Shown here: one piece after another, positions 1 through 6,651 of the stretch
Position numbering within the stretch: the stretch's first letter is position 1
Layout of the letters: every line of letters begins with the position of its first letter
Assembly (NCBI GenBank): GCA_019745755.1
Contig: JAIESS010000072.1
Span: forward strand, 1 to 8,549
Origin: Alphaproteobacteria bacterium
GTDB lineage: Bacteria > Pseudomonadota > Alphaproteobacteria > Paracaedibacterales > JAKBAR01
Length of the DNA stretch: 8,549 nucleotides
Direction of reading: 5' to 3'
Position numbers and translations under genes: made by a program
The notes under the pieces: model-generated
Database searches by the model: none
Told to the model about the DNA's origin: nothing
The model's input: the letters and a program-made list of their open reading frames with translations, nothing else

Positions 1-612
1 AAGGCCGTAATCACGGGATGAGAATTTTTTTGCCTTCAGTAAACACACAGCCAAAGCATCACCGAGGGAAAGCATCATGGTCGTGGATGTTGTTGGCGCC
101 AAACCCATAGGACATGCTTCATCTACTTCTGGGAGAATAAGCGGCACAGTGGCATATGTTGCAAGAGCGCTATCACTTTTTCGTGTAATGCCAATAATAG
201 GGATACTAAAACGGCGTGCATACGCAATAAGAGGTTTGAGTTCTTGTGTTTCGCCTGAGGATGATAAAACAAGGAGGCCATCGTCCACTGTTATCATACC
301 AAGATCGCCATGGCTTGCCTCGGCAGCATGTACAAAATACGCAGGCTGCCCTGTAGAGGCTAATGTGGCCGCAATTTTTCTGGCAATATGACCGCTTTTT
401 CCGATACCAGAGACAATAAGCCTTCCCTTAAGGCCACGAATTGTACGAATGGCGTGGATAAAATCACCATTAAGGGTGTCTGCCAAAAGTGTTAACGCCG
501 CTGCTTCACTCATGATAACATCACGACCATCAACAAGGCTCTGATCCAGCGCAATAGTAGCATTATGATCATGATGTATATTTTTAATTGTTTTCAACAA
601 AACAGTACTCAC
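1..612 (-). CDS. kdsD: Arabinose-5-phosphate isomerase (KdsD/KpsF/GutQ family), partial: C-terminus beyond left edge
   Basis: Interconverts D-ribulose-5-phosphate and D-arabinose-5-phosphate, the first committed step towards Kdo for lipopolysaccharide; cytosolic. The 204 residues present form the sugar-isomerase (SIS) domain. The family signature GIGKSGHIARKIAATLASTG lies at residues 69-88, followed by HAAEASHGDLGM (95-106), SSSGETQEL (117-125), EACPMGLAPTTST (165-177) and GDALAV (184-189). Lys72, Glu124 and Glu165 align, by family knowledge, with catalytic Lys59, Glu111 and Glu152 of E. coli KdsD. The catalytic His of the HPGG motif and the two CBS domains would lie off the left edge. The start is GTG at 612, because an in-frame TAA sits directly upstream (615-613) and the next in-frame ATG (codon 34) would cut into conserved sequence. 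The Shine-Dalgarno is weak. It is divergent from hslO. Family assignment is very secure; KdsD versus GutQ paralogue cannot be separated. Confidence 0.95.
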   Translation of the reverse strand, partial: MSTVLLKTIKNIHHDHNATIALDQSLVDGRDVIMSEAAALTLLADTLNGDFIHAIRTIRGLKGRLIVSGIGKSGHIARKIAATLASTGQPAYFVHAAEASHGDLGMITVDDGLLVLSSSGETQELKPLIAYARRFSIPIIGITRKSDSALATYATVPLILPEVDEACPMGLAPTTSTTMMLSLGDALAVCLLKAKKFSSRDYGL

Positions 613-652
613 TTATCCGTAATTTGAACATCATCATAGCCTTAAAAAACCA

Positions 653-658
653 ATTATA
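653..658 (-). promoter_or_regulatory. Putative -10 box of kdsD
   Basis: On the minus strand these bases read TATAAT, a perfect sigma-70-type -10 hexamer, 40 bases upstream of the GTG start of kdsD. No good -35 hexamer lies at the right distance: the 16-17 bp positions read TTTCTA and ATTTCT. That place is occupied by the edge of the inverted repeat at 678-720, which suggests an activator-dependent or repressed promoter, but this is inference. Confidence 0.4.
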
Positions 659-677
659 CAAAAAATTGTACATCTAG

Positions 678-720
678 AAATATCATTTTCTCTATCTAGT
701 ATTAATATAAAATGATATTT
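678..720. repeat. 12-bp perfect inverted repeat upstream of kdsD
   Basis: AAATATCATTTT at 678-689 is the exact reverse complement of AAAATGATATTT at 709-720, with a 19-base spacer. The arms contain only one G:C pair each, and no T-run follows in a useful position, so a transcription terminator is unlikely. Placed at about the -35 position of the putative kdsD promoter, it could be a regulator binding site. Confidence 0.45.
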
Positions 721-850
721 TTCAACAATATCTGTAAGTTAAACATAAAAATACGTTAGGTGTATGATAATTTCATCTTAATGTAACTCACAATCTTCCG
801 CCATTTTAAGTGTGTTGTGAAAAAGCACAAGCTTTATCGTGCTAAAAAAC

Positions 851-908
851 TTGAGTGATTTTTAAGAGCCGTTATACCTATTGAATTATAAAGATTAGGA
901 TCTATACG
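851..908 (+). promoter_or_regulatory. Candidate promoters for hslO
   Basis: Two weak sigma-70-like pairs lie upstream of hslO: TTGAGT (851-856) with TATACC (873-878), and TTGAAT (881-886) with TATACG (903-908), each with a 16-bp spacer. The second pair also loosely resembles alphaproteobacterial heat-shock (RpoH) promoters, CTTG-N17-CYTATNT, which would suit Hsp33, but the match is incomplete. Either would give a 5' leader of roughly 70-100 bases. Confidence 0.28.
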
Positions 909-960
909 CTAAAATACTCTTTTGCTTGATGTTCAAAATCGTTTACTCTCTGATGCATAT

Positions 961-973
961 GATTTTTAAAATC
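961..973. repeat. Short palindrome before hslO
   Basis: GATTTT and AAAATC flank a single central T, forming a 13-base palindrome that ends eight bases before the hslO ATG. It occupies the place where a Shine-Dalgarno would be expected; no GGAG-like sequence is visible there. It could be a protein-binding site or simply an A+T-rich coincidence. Confidence 0.3.
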
Positions 974-981
974 TCCGATTT

Positions 982-1863
982 ATGTCAAAATATACATTTA
1001 AAAACACTTTAACACCTTTTTATCTTGAGACATCCTCTGTGCGTGGTCGCATGGTGTGTCTTCATACTCTACCCATGGATATTATAAAACGTCATAATTA
1101 TCCGAATGTCATTAATCATGTGTTGGCAGAGCTTATTACTCTTGGAATTACGCTGTGTAACACGTTTAAGTTTGAAGGTATTTTTACCCTTCAAGTACAA
1201 GGGGCAAAAGCAGCGCCCATTTCCTTTTTAGTAGTGGATGTGGATTCCAAAGGTAATGTGCGTGCATGTGCCAATTATAGGGACGATAAAATTGCGGCAC
1301 TCACAGGTCAAAACCCAACACTTCCTGAACTTTTAGGTGATGGCTATTTAGCTTTTACCATTGATCAAGGAGAGCATACGGATCGGTATCAGGGGATTGT
1401 CGAATTGTCCGGTGTGACGTTACGGGAGTGTTTGCAGCACTATTTTAAGCAATCAGAGCAACTGGAGACAACGTTTTATCTAACCCTTACAGAAGATTTT
1501 GAGGCTTGTGCCATTATGCTTCAAAAGCTCCCCTTTGATGCTGAAAAGGATGTCGATTCCTATGATGAATGGTTTACTGCTGTAGCTCTTTTATCAACAA
1601 TCAAACCTCAAGAAGCATTAAGTCTTACCCCTCCGGAATTACTTCATCGGCTTTTTTGGCAAGAAAGTCTTCGGATAGATGAAAACAAACAACTGCAGTT
1701 TAAATGCCGTTGCAGTAAGGACAAAATCGAAGACGTGCTTACAACACTTTCCCATGAGGAAAAAATTGCTGTTGCTAAGGAGGGTATGATTTATGTGTCT
1801 TGTGACTATTGTGGTGAGAAATATGAGTTTGATGTGGATGACGTAAAGAAAAATAATGATTAA
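982..1863 (+). CDS. hslO: Hsp33, redox-regulated holdase chaperone
   Basis: Cytosolic ATP-independent chaperone that is switched on by oxidation and binds unfolding proteins during oxidative or heat stress. The 293-residue length matches the family (about 290). The N-terminal core contains SVRGRMVCL near residue 20, the conserved YPNVINHVLAE stretch and the FEGIFTLQVQG segment. The C-terminal redox switch has all four zinc-binding cysteines: CRC at 242-244 and CDYC at 274-277, separated by 29 residues, which is the diagnostic CxC...CxxC arrangement. The tail after the zinc centre is short and acidic/lysine-rich. The ATG at 982 is preferred because it places the RGR motif at the usual distance from the N-terminus, although no clear Shine-Dalgarno precedes it. 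It stands alone, divergent from kdsD and 137 bases ahead of tyrS, with no clear terminator after it, so some read-through into tyrS is possible. Confidence 0.97.
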   Translation: MSKYTFKNTLTPFYLETSSVRGRMVCLHTLPMDIIKRHNYPNVINHVLAELITLGITLCNTFKFEGIFTLQVQGAKAAPISFLVVDVDSKGNVRACANYRDDKIAALTGQNPTLPELLGDGYLAFTIDQGEHTDRYQGIVELSGVTLRECLQHYFKQSEQLETTFYLTLTEDFEACAIMLQKLPFDAEKDVDSYDEWFTAVALLSTIKPQEALSLTPPELLHRLFWQESLRIDENKQLQFKCRCSKDKIEDVLTTLSHEEKIAVAKEGMIYVSCDYCGEKYEFDVDDVKKNND

Positions 1864-1939
1864 ACAAGGATATATAGGATAGATTTCTTTGTAAGATTAT
1901 GAATAAATACCCCCATCTCCCCCTATAAACTCCCGCACT

Positions 1940-1967
1940 TTCACAGCTCGGGTGTGTGTGCTATAAC
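1940..1967 (+). promoter_or_regulatory. Putative tyrS promoter
   Basis: TTCACA (1940-1945) and TATAAC (1962-1967) are separated by 16 bp, each one base from the sigma-70 consensus (TTGACA and TATAAT). Transcription would start near 1974, giving a leader of about 27 bases before the ATG at 2001. No T-box or other riboswitch-like leader fits in that space. Confidence 0.45.
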
Positions 1968-2000
1968 CATGTTACACGTACAAAGTTATAATTAAAGAAT

Positions 2001-3233
2001 ATGTCAGATTTTTTACACGAAGCAAAAGCGCGGGGGTTTGTCCACCAGTGCACGGATGAAGAAGGGCTCGCAAAAGCTCTCAAAGAAACACAGGTTGTTG
2101 GGTACTGTGGCTTTGACGCTACATCGACCAGTCTTCAGGTGGGTAATCTCGTGGCGATTATGTATCTTCGTCTACTTCAAAAACATGGCCATACACCCAT
2201 TGCATTGATTGGAGGTGCCACGACAAAAATTGGTGACCCTTCGGGCAAGGATGAAAGCCGTCCTACCATGACGAATGAACGCCTCCAAGAAAATATTATA
2301 GGCATTCGCCCAACCTTTGAGCGCTTCCTAGATTTTAATCTCGGAAAAGCCATATTAGTCAACAACGATGACTGGCTCGCCCCCTTGCACTACCTCCCCT
2401 TTCTCCAGGACATTGGTCGGCATTTTTCCATTAACCGTATGCTGAGCTTTGATTCCGTAAAACTGCGTTTAGAGCGGGAACAAACTCTCAGTTTTCTCGA
2501 ATTTAATTACATGATTTTCCAAGCCTATGATTTTCTTGAGCTCCACAAGCGCTACGGCTGTGTGCTTCAGCTTGGCGGCTCTGACCAGTGGGGAAACATT
2601 GTGAATGGCGTAGAGCTTGTGCGCAAAATTCTCGGTAAAACTGTCTACGGCCTAACAGCCCCCCTTATTACAACAAGTTCAGGCGCCAAGATGGGCAAGA
2701 CCGCTCAAGGCGCTGTGTGGCTCAATCAAGATCGCCTCAGTCCCTATGATTACTGGCAATATTGGCGCAACACCCACGATCTTGACGTGGTGCGCTACAT
2801 GAAACTCTTTACGGATATGCCCTTGTCAGAAATTGCACGATTTGAAAGTGTACAGGGCAGTGAACTGAATGAGGTGAAAAAAATATTGGCTGATGAAGCT
2901 TTAAAGCTCGCTCATGGTCCTCAGCATCTTGCAGATATTCATGACACGGTGAAATCCCTTTTTGAAACAGGATCATCAATGACCGCTTCATTAGCAAGCT
3001 TGCCCGAGTTTATCCTAGAGGATATCCCAGCCCAAGGAATCAGTGTTTTTGATCTTTTTGTCATAGCAAAGCTGGCTGCGAGTAAAGGTGAAGCAAGACG
3101 TCTTATGGCTGGGGGCGGCCTTCGTGTGAATGACGCACCCGCTGACGCAGAGATATTCTATACGAAAGACCAGTTCCCTATTAAACTCTCTGCTGGGAAA
3201 AAAAGGCACGCACGGGTTATTGTAAACACATAA
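2001..3233 (+). CDS. tyrS: Tyrosyl-tRNA synthetase
   Basis: Charges tRNA-Tyr with tyrosine; class I synthetase, cytosolic homodimer. At 410 residues it is of usual length. The Rossmann catalytic domain begins with YCGFDAT (35-41), followed by the HIGH-motif region and GGATTKIGDPSGKDESR. QLGGSDQWGN is at 190-199, and the KMSKS loop appears as KMGKT at 230-234, as in proteobacterial enzymes. An S4 RNA-binding domain occupies about 347-410. Oddly, the HIGH motif reads QVGN (46-49): the first histidine, which stabilises the activation transition state in Bacillus TyrRS (His45), is Gln (CAG codon at 2136-2138). Asn in the fourth position is common. Thr41, matching Bacillus Thr40, is kept. The start has only a weak AAAGA Shine-Dalgarno. 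The stop lies four bases from the stop of the convergent pdxH-like gene. Confidence 0.97.
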   Translation: MSDFLHEAKARGFVHQCTDEEGLAKALKETQVVGYCGFDATSTSLQVGNLVAIMYLRLLQKHGHTPIALIGGATTKIGDPSGKDESRPTMTNERLQENIIGIRPTFERFLDFNLGKAILVNNDDWLAPLHYLPFLQDIGRHFSINRMLSFDSVKLRLEREQTLSFLEFNYMIFQAYDFLELHKRYGCVLQLGGSDQWGNIVNGVELVRKILGKTVYGLTAPLITTSSGAKMGKTAQGAVWLNQDRLSPYDYWQYWRNTHDLDVVRYMKLFTDMPLSEIARFESVQGSELNEVKKILADEALKLAHGPQHLADIHDTVKSLFETGSSMTASLASLPEFILEDIPAQGISVFDLFVIAKLAASKGEARRLMAGGGLRVNDAPADAEIFYTKDQFPIKLSAGKKRHARVIVNT

Positions 3234-3237
3234 AAAG

Positions 3238-3858
3238 CTAGGGCTGTAACCGCTGCCACTGCCAGGAACCATCCTTCATATCATAGCGCAGCCTTTTATG
3301 AAAACGATCGTGACTACCTAGCCAAAACTCCATGGATTCAGGAGCGATGTGATAAGCGCATATGTGTTGAGGGCGGAGGATAGGATCCTTTAAAGCGATA
3401 AGCTCTGCGATCTTGTCTTTAAGCTCTGATTCATTATGCATGATGGTGCTTTGCTGTGTAAGAGCTGCCACGGCCTGGGCTGTGCGAGGGCGTTCCTTGA
3501 AAATAGCGTCGGACTCTTCTTCGGATAAGCGTGTCACGGAGCCTTCAAAATTTACCTGCTGCATTGTCTCGCGCCACCATAAATTTCCAGAGGCAAAAGG
3601 ATGCATGGCTAAATCACGCCCTTTTGCACTCTCCGAACTCGTTGCAAAGATAATACCGCGATCATCAATCTTTTTAAGAAGCACGACACGGCTTGAGGGT
3701 CTTCCCCGCTTATCCACAGTGGAAAGAACAAGCCCTTTCGGTTCACGAATACAAAGGCTCTCTGCCTCTTTCATCCATTTTTTTAGTAACACAAGGGGGT
3801 GGCTCGGTGGATCATCTAGTCCCGCATCAATAAGGGTAGGATCCCCAGAAAGTGTCAT
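3238..3858 (-). CDS. pdxH: PdxH-like pyridoxine/pyridoxamine 5'-phosphate oxidase, divergent
   Basis: Likely FMN enzyme oxidising pyridoxine- or pyridoxamine-5'-phosphate to pyridoxal-5'-phosphate, a cytosolic dimer. The 206-residue protein follows the PNPOx split-barrel order: STVDKRGRPSSRVVLLKK (46-63) holding the RxVLLK flavin/substrate motif (Lys62), ESAKG (76-80), RPR (123-125), QQS (135-137), EFW (177-179) and the C-terminal DRFHKR (184-189), whose Arg185 and His187 match E. coli Arg197 and His199. Several usual residues differ: SRK becomes SAK at 77-79, and by my alignment the phosphate-binding Tyr129 and Ser137 of E. coli become Ile119 and Ala127, while Arg123 (Arg133) is kept. The WxGF segment before EFW is also missing. 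It may be a fast-evolving PdxH or a PhzG-like relative. The only in-frame upstream codons lack ATG before a stop, so ATG 3858 is secure. It is convergent with tyrS and divergent from clpB. Confidence 0.8.
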   Translation of the reverse strand: MTLSGDPTLIDAGLDDPPSHPLVLLKKWMKEAESLCIREPKGLVLSTVDKRGRPSSRVVLLKKIDDRGIIFATSSESAKGRDLAMHPFASGNLWWRETMQQVNFEGSVTRLSEEESDAIFKERPRTAQAVAALTQQSTIMHNESELKDKIAELIALKDPILRPQHICAYHIAPESMEFWLGSHDRFHKRLRYDMKDGSWQWQRLQP

Positions 3859-3888
3859 TGCTTTACATTTTTCTACAGCTTTTGTTTT

Positions 3889-3921
3889 TCATGTTAAACA
3901 AAAAAAGCAAAAAAAACATGA
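3889..3921. repeat. 7-bp inverted repeat around A-rich tract upstream of pdxH-like gene
   Basis: TCATGTT (3889-3895) and AACATGA (3915-3921) are reverse complements separated by 19 bases made almost only of A runs on the plus strand (A7, GC, A8). It lies 31-63 bases ahead of the pdxH-like ATG on the minus strand. It may be an operator or a leader hairpin; the sequence does not decide. Confidence 0.3.
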
Positions 3922-3988
3922 TTAAAGTTACATCTTTTAACCTAATTATTCTGTAAAGCTCTTCGCCTTTGGAAACGCCTCCAATTTA

Positions 3989-4012
3989 CCCAATTTTCCC
4001 CCACAACACCCC
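3989..4012 (+). other. Three spaced C-tracts upstream of the clpB -10 box
   Basis: CCC (3989-3991), CCCCC (3998-4002) and CCCCC (4008-4012) stand at six-base spacings. On the minus strand they are G5, G5 and G3 tracts, followed after six bases by GGAGG. This gives a possible bulged or two-quartet G-quadruplex in the space that would normally hold the clpB -35 region. Its significance is unproven. Confidence 0.3.
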
Positions 4013-4022
4013 CAACATAGAG

Positions 4023-4028
4023 TATAAT
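4023..4028 (+). promoter_or_regulatory. Putative -10 box of clpB
   Basis: TATAAT is a perfect -10 hexamer; transcription would begin near 4035, about 38 bases before the preferred clpB start. The bases 16-18 upstream are C-rich (CCCACA at 4000-4005) and give no -35 match, so either an alternative sigma factor or an activator may be involved. A clear RpoH promoter (CTTGAA-type -35) is not seen, which is notable for a heat-shock gene. Confidence 0.42.
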
Positions 4029-4060
4029 ATCAGCGAAAGAATATGCTTATACACACATCA

Positions 4061-4066
4061 AGGGGG
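4061..4066 (+). promoter_or_regulatory. Shine-Dalgarno of clpB that decides its start
   Basis: AGGGGG lies six bases before the ATG at 4073 and three before the adjacent in-frame ATG at 4070. An earlier in-frame ATG at 4043 lacks such a site and would sit only about eight bases from the predicted transcript start. The site therefore supports 4073 and the N-terminus MADFGKFTQK. Confidence 0.7.
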
Positions 4067-4072
4067 TATATG

Positions 4073-6640
4073 ATGGCTGATTTTGGTAAATTCACACAAA
4101 AAACGCAAACCATACTCGAGCATGCGCAAGGAAGTGCTCAAAATGCAGGTCATCCACAACTAACGAATGCGCATGTCCTTGCTGAGCTTGTCAAAGATCA
4201 AGCTATCCGTGATTTATTGATGAATGCTGGTGCAAAAGCGATGGGTCTTGCGGAACTTGATAAAGCCGTCGACAAGGCCCTTCAATCACAGCCTAAAATT
4301 CTCTCTAATAGTCATACTTTCTCCATTGCACCTGAGGTGGGACAGCTTATCAATAGCGCTCAAAAAATTTCAAAAACCTTGGGTGATCAGGTTGTAACAG
4401 CAGAAGTCCTTCTCCTTGCCTTTATGGATGCGAAACCATGGCACGATTATATTAAACAAACCGGCGCCACAAAAGCATCTCTTGACGCTGCTATTCAAAA
4501 ACTCCGTCGCGGTAAGCCCGCTACATCGGATAATGCGGAAGAGCAATATGATGCACTTAAAAAATATGCACGCGATCTCACCCATCTAGCGCGGGAAGGA
4601 AAACTTGATCCGGTCATTGGTCGCGATGAAGAAATTCGCCGCACGATACAGGTACTTGCAAGGCGTACAAAAAATAACCCTGTTCTTATTGGTGAACCTG
4701 GTGTTGGAAAGACAGCCCTTGTTGAAGGATTGGCTCAGCGTATTGTGAATTGTGATGTACCCGAAACCCTTCAATCATCCCGTCTTATGTCCTTGGATCT
4801 TGGGGCCCTTATTGCGGGAGCAAAGTTCCGCGGTGAATTTGAGGAACGCCTTAAAGCAGTGCTCTCAGAAGTGGAAGAATTGGGCGATGTGATCTTATTC
4901 ATTGATGAGCTTCATACCCTGATTGGTGCAGGTAAAGGTGATGGTGCCATGGATGCATCGAATATGCTTAAGCCTGCCCTTGCTAGGGGTGAGCTTCATT
5001 GTGTGGGCGCCACAACGCTTGATGAGTACCGTCAATACATTGAAAAAGATGCCGCCCTTGCCCGTCGTTTCCAACCCGTTATGGTGGATGAGCCAACTGT
5101 GGAGGATTCTATTTCCATCCTACGTGGGCTCAAGGAAAAATACGAACTTCACCACGGTATTCGTATTAATGATGCTGCTATCATTGCGGCTTGTACTCTG
5201 AGCCACCGCTATATTACTGACCGGTTTTTGCCGGATAAGGCCATTGATTTAATGGATGAAGCGGGAAGTCGTTTACGTATGGCTGTGGATTCCAAGCCAG
5301 AGGCCATTGATGAGCTTGACCGCCGTATCATGCAGCTTAAAATTGAGCGCGAGGCACTCAAACGGGAGACGGATCCCGCCACAAAGGAACGTCTCAGTAA
5401 GCTTGAGGAAGATATTAAAAATCTTGAGGTTGATAATGAAAAACTCAGCAGTGTATGGCGTAAGGAAAAGCAATCCCTTCAATCTATCCATAAGATCAAA
5501 GAGCAGCTGGATCAGCTGCGTTCAGAGCTTGAGATTGTGCAACGTCAGGGGAATCTAGCCCGTGCAGGGGAACTTCGCTATGGTCTCTTGCCAACCTTGG
5601 AGAGGGAACTTATCGATCTCACCGCTGCTGAGGCGACATCGAAAAGCAGCCTTAAAGAAGAGGTGACGGAGCAGGATATTGCCTCCATCGTCGCGCGTTG
5701 GACCGGTATTCCTGTGGAGCGTATGCTTCAAGGGGAAAAAGAGCGTCTCCTTCAGCTTGAAGATCACCTCCATAATCGTGTTGTGGGACAAGACGAAGCT
5801 GTATTGGCGGTTGCTAATGCTATACGAAGGTCCCGTGCGGGCCTCCAAGATCCCAATCGCCCCCTTGGCTCATTCCTTTTTCTTGGTCCAACGGGTGTGG
5901 GAAAGACGGAGCTTGCACGCGCTCTTGCAGAGTTTCTTTTCGATGATGTGTCTCATATCCTTCGTCTTGATATGTCTGAATATATGGAAAAGCATTCCGT
6001 ATCGCGTTTGCTGGGCGCTCCTCCTGGTTATGTTGGTTATGATGAGGGTGGCGTTTTGAGTGAGAGTGTGCGAAGACGCCCTTACCAGGTGATTCTTTTT
6101 GACGAGGTGGAAAAAGCCCATCCCGATATTTTTAATATTCTCCTCCAAGTGCTTGACGCTGGCCGTCTAACGGATAGTCAAGGACACGTTGTGGACTTTA
6201 AGAATACGATTATTATCCTGACCTCGAACCTCGGCTCAGAGCATCTTGTGCAGGGGGATACCATGACGCCAAAGGTGCGTGACCTTGTTATGGCAGAGGT
6301 GAATGGGCATTTCAGGCCGGAGTTTCTCAACCGTTTGGATGAAATTTTGCTCTTCACGCGCCTTAGTCGTAAGGACCTGCGCACCATTGTAGATATTCAG
6401 CTGCGTGATCTCAAAGAGCGCCTACTCACTGAACACAATGTCATAATGACTATTACGGATGCTGCATTGGATTATTTAGGCGAAGCAGGGTTTGATCCAC
6501 ACTACGGCGCTCGTCCCCTCAAACGCTTGATTCAACGTACACTTCAAGACAAGTTGGCCCTGGCACTTCTTTCGGGAAAGGTCATCTTTGGTCAAACGAT
6601 TCACGTTGATGTGCAGGGCGATCAGTTGGTGATTGTTTAG
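4073..6640 (+). CDS. clpB: ClpB, ATP-dependent protein disaggregase
   Basis: Hexameric AAA+ machine that, with DnaK, pulls proteins out of aggregates after heat stress; cytosolic. With the start at 4073 it has 855 residues, against 857 in E. coli. In order: N-terminal Clp repeat domain (about 1-145); NBD1 with Walker A GEPGVGKT (207-214), an aromatic pore loop AGAKFRGEF (Phe252) and Walker B ILFIDE (274-279); the coiled-coil middle domain (about 400-530, rich in Glu, Lys and Leu), which marks ClpB rather than ClpA or ClpC; NBD2 with Walker A GPTGVGKT (605-612), pore loop GAPPGYVGYDEGG and Walker B ILFDE ending at Glu678; then the C-terminal NPHYGARPLKR-like segment (here DPHYGARPLKR). All nucleotide-binding residues inspected are intact. 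No LGF/IGL ClpP-binding loop was noticed. Upstream in-frame ATGs at 4043 and 4070 are less likely starts. It is monocistronic, ended by the hairpin at 6652-6695. Confidence 0.98.
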   Translation: MADFGKFTQKTQTILEHAQGSAQNAGHPQLTNAHVLAELVKDQAIRDLLMNAGAKAMGLAELDKAVDKALQSQPKILSNSHTFSIAPEVGQLINSAQKISKTLGDQVVTAEVLLLAFMDAKPWHDYIKQTGATKASLDAAIQKLRRGKPATSDNAEEQYDALKKYARDLTHLAREGKLDPVIGRDEEIRRTIQVLARRTKNNPVLIGEPGVGKTALVEGLAQRIVNCDVPETLQSSRLMSLDLGALIAGAKFRGEFEERLKAVLSEVEELGDVILFIDELHTLIGAGKGDGAMDASNMLKPALARGELHCVGATTLDEYRQYIEKDAALARRFQPVMVDEPTVEDSISILRGLKEKYELHHGIRINDAAIIAACTLSHRYITDRFLPDKAIDLMDEAGSRLRMAVDSKPEAIDELDRRIMQLKIEREALKRETDPATKERLSKLEEDIKNLEVDNEKLSSVWRKEKQSLQSIHKIKEQLDQLRSELEIVQRQGNLARAGELRYGLLPTLERELIDLTAAEATSKSSLKEEVTEQDIASIVARWTGIPVERMLQGEKERLLQLEDHLHNRVVGQDEAVLAVANAIRRSRAGLQDPNRPLGSFLFLGPTGVGKTELARALAEFLFDDVSHILRLDMSEYMEKHSVSRLLGAPPGYVGYDEGGVLSESVRRRPYQVILFDEVEKAHPDIFNILLQVLDAGRLTDSQGHVVDFKNTIIILTSNLGSEHLVQGDTMTPKVRDLVMAEVNGHFRPEFLNRLDEILLFTRLSRKDLRTIVDIQLRDLKERLLTEHNVIMTITDAALDYLGEAGFDPHYGARPLKRLIQRTLQDKLALALLSGKVIFGQTIHVDVQGDQLVIV

Positions 6641-6651
6641 AGGTATGGAAA

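Larger units (their letters stand above)
613..981. other. A+T-rich divergent intergenic region between kdsD and hslO
   Basis: This 369-base stretch has no convincing gene on either strand and no tRNA-like fold. It is much richer in A+T than the flanking genes. It holds the putative kdsD -10 box (653-658, minus), a 12-bp inverted repeat (678-720), weak plus-strand promoter candidates for hslO (851-908), a small stem AGCAC/GTGCT (824-828 with 839-843) and a short palindrome (961-973) just before hslO. It therefore reads as a two-way regulatory region. Confidence 0.6.

Noticed and set aside
77..391. Plus-strand open frame opposite kdsD
   Set aside because: It lies wholly within the conserved SIS-domain coding sequence on the other strand and resembles no known protein.
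1864..1895. Possible hairpin after hslO (CAAGGA pairing with TCTTTG)
   Set aside because: Only six pairs with a wobble, a long loop and no T-run afterwards; not a credible terminator.
1907..1917. CCCCATCT-like string resembling an E. coli heat-shock -10 between hslO and tyrS
   Set aside because: No CTTGAA-type -35 lies 13-17 bases upstream, and the downstream gene is tyrS, which is not a usual heat-shock gene.
1987..2003. Second TATAAT (1987-1992) just before tyrS, and the AAAGAATATG decamer it shares with the clpB upstream region
   Set aside because: The TATAAT would give an almost leaderless transcript and has no -35; shared ten-base strings are expected by chance in 8.5 kb of A+T-rich DNA.
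3413..3925. Long open frame (170 codons) on the plus strand opposite the pdxH-like gene
   Set aside because: It is antisense to a clearly conserved coding sequence, has no recognisable domain and runs into A-rich intergenic sequence; it is a shadow of the real gene.
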